DNA of 64,000 bases, from assembly GCF_030268885.1 (NCBI RefSeq), contig NZ_BSSA01000013.1:117689-181688 (forward strand), in the 5' to 3' direction. Shown here in pieces: positions 58,355 through 64,000 of this stretch (positions are counted from its first letter, which is position 1; each line of letters starts with the position of its first letter). The notes below the pieces were generated by a model, which was not told the DNA's origin, did no database searches, and was given only the letters and a program-made list of their open reading frames with translations. Source of the stretch: Kitasatospora phosalacinea (GTDB lineage: Bacteria > Actinomycetota > Actinomycetes > Streptomycetales > Streptomycetaceae). Both the position numbers and the translations under genes were made by a program.

Positions 58355-61057
58355 TCAGCTCTGGTCGCCGTAGTAGGCCCGGGTCATCAGCTGCTGCATG
58401 TCGCGCAGCATCGGCATCCGGGGGTTGGCGGGTGCGCACTGGTCCTCGTAGGCGTTCATCGCCTGCTGCGGCAGCGCCGCCAGGAAGGCCGCCTCGTCCA
58501 CCCCGGCCTCCTTGAACGAGCGCGGGATGCCCACCTGCTCGCGCAGCTCCTCCACCGCGGCGGCCAGCGACTCCACGCCCTGCTCCGGGGTGTCGGCGGG
58601 CAGGCCCAGCGTCCGGGCGATCTGCCGGTAGCGCTCCGGCGCCGCGTAGCTGCGGTACTTCGGCCAGCCGGTCACCTTGCCCGGCGCCGACCCGTTGTAG
58701 CGGATCACGTGCGGCAGCAGCAGCGCGTTGGTGCGCCCGTGCGCCACGTGGAAGGTCGCGCCCAGGGTGTGCGCCATGGCGTGCACCACGCCCAGGAAGG
58801 CCGAGCCGAACGCCATGCCCGCGATCGTCCCCGCGTTGTGCATCTTCTCCCGGGCCACCGGGTCGTCCGGCCCGTCGTCGACCGCCGCCCGCAGGTTCTC
58901 GAACACCAGCCGGACGCCCTGCAGCGCCAGGCCGTCGGTGAAGTCGTTGGCGTACACCGACACGTACGTCTCGATGCAGTGCGTCAGCGCGTCGAAGCCG
59001 GAGTCGGCGGTGACGTCCCTGGGCAGGCGGGTGGTGAGCGCCGGGTCGACGATCGCCACGCTGGGGGTGAGCGCGTAGTCGGCGAGCGGGTACTTCTGGC
59101 CGGTGGCGGTGTCGGTGATCACCGCGAACGGGGTGACCTCGCTGCCGGTGCCCGAAGTGGTGGGCACGCACACCAGCTTGGCCCGCTCGCCCAGGTCCGG
59201 GAAGGTGAAGGCGCGCTTGCGGATGTCGAAGAACTTCTCCTTCAGGTCCGCGAACTCCACCTCCGGGTGCTCGTACATCAGCCACATCACCTTCGCGGCG
59301 TCCATCGGCGAGCCGCCGCCCAGCGCCACGATGGTGTCGGGTTCGAACGCGCGCATCAGCTCCGCGCCCCGGCGCACCGTGTCGATGCTCGGGTTCGGCT
59401 CGACGTCGTCGACCACCCGCACCTCGACCGGCTCGCGGCGCCGGTCCAGCACGGTGCGGATCCGCTCCAGGTGGCCGATCTCCACCATGGTCTTGTCCGT
59501 GACGACCACGACCCTGCGGGCGTTCGGCATGCTCGCCAGGTACTTGATCGAGTTGCGCTCGAAGTAGATCTTCGGCGGGACCTTGAACCACTGCATGTTG
59601 GTGTTGCGCCGCCCGATCCGCTTGATGTTGACCAGGTTCAGCGCCGAGACGTTGCCCGACACCGAGTTGTGCCCGTAGCTGCCGCAGCCCAGCGTCAGCG
59701 AGGGCGTGAACGCGTTGTAGACGTCGCCGATGCCGCCCTGCGAGCTCGGCGCGTTCCAGATGATCCGGCAGGCCTTCACCGCCGTGCCGAACTCCTCGGC
59801 GAACGCGGCGTCCTCGGTGTGCACCGCCGCCGAGTGGCCCAGGCCGTTGAACTCCACCATCCGCTGCGCCAGCTCCACGCCCTGCGCCCGGCCGTCCGCC
59901 CGCAGCACCGCCAGCACCGGGCAGAGCTTCTCCCGGGTCAGCGGCTCGGCCTCACCGACCCCGCCGACCTCCACCAGGATCACCGAGGTGTCCTCCGGGA
60001 CCTCGAAGCCCGCCGCCCGCGCGATCACCGACGCCGACCGCCCGACCACGTCGGCGTTCAGCTTCGCGCCCGCGCAGTCGGTGCCCGCGCCGACCCCGAA
60101 GAGGTGGCGCTCCAGCGCGGCCTTCTCCTCGGGCGTCGCCAGGTGCGCCTTCAGCTTGCGGAACTCGGCGACCGCCGCGTCGTGGACCTCGGCGTCCAGG
60201 ATCACCGCCTGCTCCGAGGCGCAGATCATGCCGTTGTCGAAGGACTTCGACAGCACGATGTCGTTCACCGCGCGGGCGACGTCCGCGCTCTTCTCCACGT
60301 ACGCCGGGACGTTGCCCGCGCCCACGCCCAGCGCCGGCTTCCCGCACGAGTACGCGGCCCGGACCATCGCGTTGCCGCCGGTGGCCAGGATCGTGGCGAC
60401 GCCGGGGTGGTTCATCAGCGCGCCGGTCGCGGCCATCGACGGGTGCTCGATCCACTGCACGCAGTGCGCCGGGGCGCCCGCCGCGACCGCCGCGTCCCGG
60501 ACGGTCCGGGCCGCCTCCGCCGAACAGCGCTGCGCCGCCGGGTGGAAGGCGAACACGATCGGGTTGCGGGTCTTCAGCGCGAGCAGCGCCTTGAAGATCG
60601 TGGTGGAGGTCGGGTTGGTCACCGGCGTGACGCCCGCGACCACGCCCACCGGCTCGGCGATCTCCACGATCCCGTCGATCTCGTCCCGGCGCACCACCCC
60701 CACCGTCCTCGTCCGGCCCATCACGTGGGTGACGTTCTCGCAGGCGAAGACGTTCTTCACCGCCTTGTCCTCGAACACGCCGCGGCCGGTCTCCTCGACC
60801 GCGAGGACGGCCAGACCCGTGTGCCGGGCCAGCGCCGCCAGCGACGCCTTCCTGACGATGTGGTCGACCTGCTCCTGGGTGAACGAGGCGTACTCCGCCA
60901 GGGCCCGGTGGCCGTTGCGGACCAGCACGTCGACGGCGGCCGCGGTGTCTTCGGCCGCGGTGTCTTCGGCCGGGGTGCCTCCGGTCGGGGTGTCTTCGGC
61001 CGGGGCGGCTCCGGCGGGGGCGTCCTCGGGGGCGGGGGGCTTGGTGCGGGACGACAT
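58355..61057 (-). CDS. adhE: Bifunctional acetaldehyde-CoA/alcohol dehydrogenase
   Basis: AdhE fusion of 900 residues: an N-terminal CoA-acylating aldehyde dehydrogenase (catalytic Cys279 in GMICASEQ) and a C-terminal Fe-dependent alcohol dehydrogenase (GGGSPMDAAKVMW; SGFDALTHCIET; HGRTNALLLPH). It turns acetyl-CoA into ethanol and reoxidises two NADH. The first 40 residues are an Ala/Pro/Glu/Asp/Thr repeat (PAEDT units) absent from typical AdhE. The ATG has GAGAGGTGAG upstream. First gene of the fermentation operon. Confidence 0.95.
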   Translation of the reverse strand: MSSRTKPPAPEDAPAGAAPAEDTPTGGTPAEDTAAEDTAAAVDVLVRNGHRALAEYASFTQEQVDHIVRKASLAALARHTGLAVLAVEETGRGVFEDKAVKNVFACENVTHVMGRTRTVGVVRRDEIDGIVEIAEPVGVVAGVTPVTNPTSTTIFKALLALKTRNPIVFAFHPAAQRCSAEAARTVRDAAVAAGAPAHCVQWIEHPSMAATGALMNHPGVATILATGGNAMVRAAYSCGKPALGVGAGNVPAYVEKSADVARAVNDIVLSKSFDNGMICASEQAVILDAEVHDAAVAEFRKLKAHLATPEEKAALERHLFGVGAGTDCAGAKLNADVVGRSASVIARAAGFEVPEDTSVILVEVGGVGEAEPLTREKLCPVLAVLRADGRAQGVELAQRMVEFNGLGHSAAVHTEDAAFAEEFGTAVKACRIIWNAPSSQGGIGDVYNAFTPSLTLGCGSYGHNSVSGNVSALNLVNIKRIGRRNTNMQWFKVPPKIYFERNSIKYLASMPNARRVVVVTDKTMVEIGHLERIRTVLDRRREPVEVRVVDDVEPNPSIDTVRRGAELMRAFEPDTIVALGGGSPMDAAKVMWLMYEHPEVEFADLKEKFFDIRKRAFTFPDLGERAKLVCVPTTSGTGSEVTPFAVITDTATGQKYPLADYALTPSVAIVDPALTTRLPRDVTADSGFDALTHCIETYVSVYANDFTDGLALQGVRLVFENLRAAVDDGPDDPVAREKMHNAGTIAGMAFGSAFLGVVHAMAHTLGATFHVAHGRTNALLLPHVIRYNGSAPGKVTGWPKYRSYAAPERYRQIARTLGLPADTPEQGVESLAAAVEELREQVGIPRSFKEAGVDEAAFLAALPQQAMNAYEDQCAPANPRMPMLRDMQQLMTRAYYGDQS

Positions 61058-61169
61058 GGCGCGCTCACCTCTCGGGGTGCGGCGGGGGCGCCCCGGCGGC
61101 GCTGCCGGGACCGGCTCGACACCACCCTCCGTCAACACCGCGTAGGGCGGCTACGGCCGTTGGGCACGA

Positions 61170-61258
61170 CCCGTCCGGGACCAACAGCCCCTCCGGCGAG
61201 CCGTCCGGCCCTGCGCCGGACGGGTGGGCCGCCGGTCGTCCGGATGCGACCCGTCCGG
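61170..61258. repeat. Cluster of CGTCCGG motifs upstream of adhE
   Basis: CCGTCCGG or CGTCCGG occurs at 61171, 61201, 61237 (as tCGTCCGG) and 61251, plus the inverse CCGGACGG at 61216. The 13-mer cgacccgtccggg is repeated exactly with about 80-bp spacing. It may be a multi-site operator for adhE and/or the divergent small gene. Confidence 0.45.
61177..61191. promoter_or_regulatory. DosR/OsdR-box-like dyad upstream of adhE
   Basis: GGGACCAACAGCCCC is an imperfect dyad of the GGGAC...GCCC form common in DosR-type hypoxia regulator sites. It is 120-134 bases upstream of the adhE ATG, between adhE and the divergent CsbD-like gene. A minus-strand TAGCCG lies about 25 bases closer to adhE. Confidence 0.4.
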
Positions 61259-61311
61259 GCCGGTGCGAGGGTGGACGGAGCCCGTTGTCGCGACACCCCC
61301 GAGGAGGAGAC

Positions 61312-61497
61312 ATGGGTCTGAGCGACCAGTTCAAGGACAAGGCGAAGGACCTCACCGACCAGGCCAAGTCGGCGCTCGGCGACCAGGGGTCCAAGACCGA
61401 GGAGGCCGAGCAGAAGGCCCGCGAACGGGCCGAGGGCATGATGCCCGGCGGCCAGGAGTCCGCGGACGACCAGCAGCAGGAGGGCGAGCACTCCTGA
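61312..61497 (+). CDS. CsbD-like small stress protein
   Basis: Highly charged helical protein of 61 residues (MGLSDQFKDKAKDLTDQAKSAL) similar to CsbD-type general-stress proteins and to short mycobacterial antitoxin-like proteins. The ATG at 61312 follows GAGGAGGAG. It is divergent from adhE and shares its regulatory gap. The RBS-start block of 19 bases is duplicated exactly before the gene at 61584. Confidence 0.65.
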   Translation: MGLSDQFKDKAKDLTDQAKSALGDQGSKTEEAEQKARERAEGMMPGGQESADDQQQEGEHS

Positions 61498-61510
61498 CCG
61501 GCCGACCGCG

Positions 61511-61539
61511 CGGGGCGGGCCCGGACCGGGCCCGCCCCG
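61511..61539 (+). terminator. Perfect 13-bp hairpin after the CsbD-like gene
   Basis: Arms 61511-61523 (cggggcgggcccg) and 61527-61539 pair perfectly with a 3-nt loop, 13 bases past the stop. Confidence 0.8.
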
Positions 61540-61583
61540 TCGGCGTACCGTGACAGGGGGGGGCGCCCTCCCGAGGAGGAGAC

Positions 61584-61790
61584 ATGGGCATCTTCGACAG
61601 GTTCCGCCACCGGGCCGCCGTCCCGTCCGAACCGCCCGAACGCGCCGCCCTCGCCCACGACGAGGCCGCCGACGCCTTCGGCGACCAGGTCGAACGCGCC
61701 CGCGACGACACCGAACGCCGGATCCGGCGGGAGCGCGAGGACCGCGAGGCCGCCGAGAACATGACCGCCGAGGGCGACCCCTGGGGCTGA
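61584..61790 (+). CDS. Small charged helical protein, unknown
   Basis: Protein of 68 residues (M-G-I-F-D-R-F ... ERARDDTERRIRREREDREAAENM), predicted as one long charged helix. No family recognised. A TACCGT -10-like element lies at about 61546-61551, just after the preceding terminator, so it has its own promoter. It shares the 19-base block cccgaggaggagacatggg with the CsbD-like gene. Confidence 0.6.
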   Translation: MGIFDRFRHRAAVPSEPPERAALAHDEAADAFGDQVERARDDTERRIRREREDREAAENMTAEGDPWG

Positions 61791-62055
61791 CCCCCGCGCA
61801 GCCCGGCTCCCCGGCACCCGTCGGTCCCGGGTGCCGCGGCGCCGTCCACACCGTCGACGCCGGGCCGCGGCCGGCACCGGCGCCGCGCACGACGACTCGC
61901 AGGGCACCGCGGACGACGACAGCGACGACAGCGGCGGCCCCGACCCGGTCGCCCACCTGGCGCAGCGGTTCAGCGGTCCGATCGACGACACCGACCGACC
62001 GTCCGTGCACCGGACGGGGCCCGCGGCTCGGGGCCGCGAGGCCGCCGACCCGCGG
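61791..62055. other. 265-bp region, possible decayed coding sequence
   Basis: On the plus strand from about 61831 one frame shows strongly G/C-ending third positions and an acidic peptide (DDDSDDSGGPDPVAHLAQRF), but it has no RBS and runs on antisense through the next gene without an authentic stop. It may be a remnant of a lost gene. Otherwise I see nothing. Confidence 0.35.
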
Positions 62056-62496
62056 TCACCGCCCGGGCGCGTAGTAGGACTCGATCGGCACGCGGGCCTC
62101 GGCGAAGAGGGCGGGACCGTCCCGGAGCAGGACGGGCCAGTCGCCGGAGGCCGGGTTGAGCTCCACCAACTGCTCGGTGGACAGGGCGAACACCACCCGC
62201 CCGAGCCCGGAGCGGACCAGGGCGCCCGCGCACATCCCGCACGGTTCGCAACTGGTGTAGAGGGTGGTGCGGGCCGCCCCGGCCGGGTCGAGCTCGCGGG
62301 CCGCCCAGCGGGCGAGCTTCAGCTCCGGGTGGGCGGTGATGTCGCGGTCGCGCCGCACGGTGTTGTGCGCCTCGGCGAGGACCGTGCCGTCGGGGGCGGC
62401 CAGCAGCGAACCGTACGGGGCGTCGCCCAGGTCGACGGCCCGGGCGGCCAGGTCGACGGCGCGGCGCAGCAGGGCCTCGTCGGCGGGGGTGATCAC
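62056..62496 (-). CDS. Nucleoside/cytidine-type deaminase (zinc)
   Basis: CDA-fold deaminase of 146 residues: zinc and catalytic residues in AHPE (His, Glu) and PCGMC (two Cys). Sequence around them fits the guanine/tRNA-adenosine deaminase branch (TadA/GuaD-like) more than cytidine deaminase, but the C-terminus is not TadA. The GTG follows AAGGAG and overlaps the stop of the upstream LLM gene (GTGA). Confidence 0.85.
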   Translation of the reverse strand: MITPADEALLRRAVDLAARAVDLGDAPYGSLLAAPDGTVLAEAHNTVRRDRDITAHPELKLARWAARELDPAGAARTTLYTSCEPCGMCAGALVRSGLGRVVFALSTEQLVELNPASGDWPVLLRDGPALFAEARVPIESYYAPGR

Positions 62497-63290
62497 GCGG
62501 TCTCCTTCCGGTGGGCGGCCACCGCGGCGAGGTCCCGCCAGGCCTTCTCCGGCCTGCGGGTCTCCTCCGGGTCGCCGTGGTAGGGGTCGAGGACCACGGC
62601 CTGCGCGCCCAGCGCGCGCAACTGCCGCAGGTCGTCCAGCACCTGCTCCAGGGAGCCGGTTCCGGCGGGCCGGTCGGGACCGGTGACCGGCCCCGGGGTC
62701 AGCCGGAACGCGATCCGCGGCGCGAAGCCGGGCAGCGGGTGCGCGGCGAGGACGGCCCGCATCGCGGGCAGGGTCAGCCGCAGCGGGTGCCAGGCGTCCC
62801 CGAACCTGGCGGCCCGGCGCAGCGCGGCCGGGCTCTGCCCGCCGACCCAGACCGGCACCCCGGCCGGCCCGGACTCCCGCAGCACCCGCAGGCACGCGTC
62901 GGCCAGCCGCCCGCGCTCGGCGAACGGCACCCCGAGCGCCGCGAACTCCTGCCGGGCCCAGCCGGTGCCCACGCCGAGCACCAGGCGGCCGCCGCTCAAC
63001 CGGTCCAGGCCCGCGGCCATCCGGACGGTCAGCAGCGGGTCGCGGTACGGCAGCACCAGCACCGTGGTGCCGAGCCGCACCCGGGTGGTCAGGGCGGCCA
63101 GCCAGGACAGCGTGGTGAACGGCTCGTGGAAGGGCTCCGGGTAGCGCTCCGCCACGTCCGGGGTGACGGCCACGTGGTCGGACACCATGAGCAGGTCGTA
63201 CCCCAGCTCCTCGACGGTCCGGGCCCACGCGCGCAGGACGCCGGGGTCGGTGCCGGGGCCGAAGTTCGGTACGTTGACGCCCAGTTGCAT
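62493..63290 (-). CDS. LLM-class F420-dependent oxidoreductase
   Basis: Barrel oxidoreductase of 265 residues of the luciferase-like, F420-using type: MQLGVNVPNFGPGTDP, GYDLLMVSDHVAVTP, LGTTVLVLPYRDPLL and LVLGVGTGWARQEFAALG. It is coupled by a 4-base overlap to the deaminase gene, so the two may act on one pathway, for example a purine- or pterin-like compound (inference only). Confidence 0.92.
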   Translation of the reverse strand: MQLGVNVPNFGPGTDPGVLRAWARTVEELGYDLLMVSDHVAVTPDVAERYPEPFHEPFTTLSWLAALTTRVRLGTTVLVLPYRDPLLTVRMAAGLDRLSGGRLVLGVGTGWARQEFAALGVPFAERGRLADACLRVLRESGPAGVPVWVGGQSPAALRRAARFGDAWHPLRLTLPAMRAVLAAHPLPGFAPRIAFRLTPGPVTGPDRPAGTGSLEQVLDDLRQLRALGAQAVVLDPYHGDPEETRRPEKAWRDLAAVAAHRKETA

Positions 63291-63371
63291 GCGCCGAGGC
63301 TATCCGGGCGGGGGGCGGCCGGTGAATGGGCGATCCCCGGTGTTCGGCCCGTCGTACCGTGGATCCACCGG

Positions 63372-63377
63372 TAGGAT
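63372..63377 (+). promoter_or_regulatory. -10-like TAGGAT, leaderless Lrp-type gene
   Basis: TAGGAT ends 6 bases before the ATG at 63384; no Shine-Dalgarno is present. Confidence 0.55.
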
Positions 63378-63383
63378 CGCCTG

Positions 63384-63833
63384 ATGGCCGGGGATCTCGA
63401 CGACATCGACTGGGCGATCATCGGGCAGCTGCAGGCGGACGCCCGGCTGTCCATCAGCGAACTGGGGCGACGGGTGAACCTCGGCGCCTCGGCCACCGCC
63501 GACCGGGTGCGCGCCCTGGAGGCCAGGGGCGTCGTCACCGGCTACCACGCCACGGTCGACCTCGGCCGGATCGGCTACCCGGTGCTCGCCATCGTCCGGC
63601 TGAAGTACCCCGGCAGCCGCCACCAGCCCCTGCACCGGCTGCTCGCCGAACGCCACGAGATCCTGGAGTGCCTGCGCACCACCGGGGACGACTGCTACAC
63701 CCTCAAGCTCGCCGCCACCTCCATGGAGCACCTGGAGAGCCTCGTCGACGAACTCTGCGTCTTCGGCTCCACCACCACCAGCGTCGTCTACCGCCAGACC
63801 CTCCCCTACCGCAACCCGCCCCGCCCCCACTGA
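63384..63833 (+). CDS. Lrp/AsnC-family transcriptional regulator
   Basis: Feast/famine regulator of 149 residues: N-terminal winged helix (DDIDWAIIGQLQADARLSISELGRRV) and a C-terminal RAM effector domain (ECLRTTGDDCYTLKLAATSMEHLESLVDEL). It usually forms octamers that bind an amino acid. Divergent from the LLM/deaminase pair. The 36-bp tandem array starts 5 bases after its stop. Confidence 0.94.
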   Translation: MAGDLDDIDWAIIGQLQADARLSISELGRRVNLGASATADRVRALEARGVVTGYHATVDLGRIGYPVLAIVRLKYPGSRHQPLHRLLAERHEILECLRTTGDDCYTLKLAATSMEHLESLVDELCVFGSTTTSVVYRQTLPYRNPPRPH

Positions 63834-63838
63834 CCCCC

Positions 63839-64000
63839 GCTGCGCGGTGCTTCTCCCGCTGCGCGGGGTTTTCCGCTGCGCGGTGCTTCTCCCGCTGCGC
63901 GGGGTTTTCCGCTGCGCGGTGCTTCTCCCGCTGCGCGGGGTTTTCCGCTGCGCGGTGCTTCTCCCGCTGCGCGGGGTTTTCCGCTGCGCGGTGCTTCTCC
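63839..64000. repeat. 36-bp tandem repeat array of hairpin-forming units
   Basis: Four full units (63839-63874, 63875-63910, 63911-63946, 63947-63982) and half of a fifth, identical as read, run off the window. Each unit is two related half-units, one able to form CCGC-TGC-GCGG and one CCCGC-TGC-GCGGG followed by GTTTTCC, a small intrinsic-terminator shape. It has no spacers, so it is not CRISPR. No gene is present. Confidence 0.9.

Noticed and set aside
63839..64000. CRISPR array
   Set aside because: The 36-bp units are contiguous without unique spacers and there is no cas gene.

Overview
The window is about 74-75% G+C (estimated by eye, not computed), with dense short-gap coding, GTG/TTG starts, leaderless promoters, Tat signals, an LAXTG sortase substrate, a mycosin/WXG locus and two LtrA proteins. 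This fits a chromosomal segment of a Streptomycetaceae actinomycete (Streptomyces or Kitasatospora; the sequence alone does not separate them for me). There is no phage, transposase, integrase or CRISPR array. Most of it reads as core or near-core chromosome.

Layout. 0-6.7 kb: a GH18 chitinase entering from the left edge, a Bcp peroxiredoxin, a DUF3618 protein, a GroES-like protein and a three-gene ABC-2 exporter. 6.7-13.9 kb: a GT2 glycosyltransferase overlapping a nucleotide-sugar dehydrogenase, a DUF445 protein, a lipoprotein, an adenosine/aminodeoxyfutalosine deaminase-like enzyme, a YidC-like protein and a DUF6412 protein. 13.9-18.8 kb: a Gfo/Idh/MocA oxidoreductase, a small LAXTG wall protein, a SnoaL-like plus quinone-reductase pair divergent from a LysR regulator with a palindromic operator, and a HAD phosphatase. 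19-23 kb: an orphan type VII-like locus with a mycosin and two helical/Gly-rich proteins. 23-32.4 kb: LtrA, ung, a two-subunit CoA-transferase, and a tightly coupled branched-chain-type ABC importer operon ending in an alpha/beta hydrolase. 32.4-41.2 kb: a secreted polysaccharide-deacetylase-like protein, DedA, an LLM flavin oxidoreductase, a phosphotransferase, a PAS-GGDEF-EAL protein, OsmC, chorismate mutase and signal peptidase I. 41.3-46.9 kb: an ABC transporter divergent from a NarL-type two-component system, a YciI protein, a small secreted protein and an EamA permease. 47-50.6 kb: a bifunctional PBP, two identical tRNA-Lys(CTT) genes with intrinsic terminators, and a DUF4239 protein. 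51-55 kb: a second LtrA coupled to a pentapeptide-repeat protein, and a Tat-secreted phospholipase C preceded by PHO-box-like heptamers. 55-61 kb: an adhE-pflB-pflA fermentation operon, then small stress-type proteins. 62-64 kb: a deaminase, an F420-type LLM oxidoreductase, an Lrp/AsnC regulator and a 36-bp tandem array of terminator-like hairpins running off the right edge.

Most interesting themes. (1) A complete mixed-acid/ethanol fermentation operon (adhE, oxygen-labile pyruvate formate-lyase and its activase) sits in a lineage regarded as aerobic. A DosR/OsdR-like dyad lies upstream of adhE, and a second, perfect GGGAC-N4-GTCCC dyad lies upstream of the PBP gene. (2) The mycosin/WXG locus has no ESX ATPase or channel nearby. 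(3) The tandem terminator-like array follows the lrp-type gene. (4) Repeated CATGGCGG palindromes lie between the CoA-transferase and the importer operon. Where genes overlap by ATGA/GTGA/TTGA I infer translational coupling.
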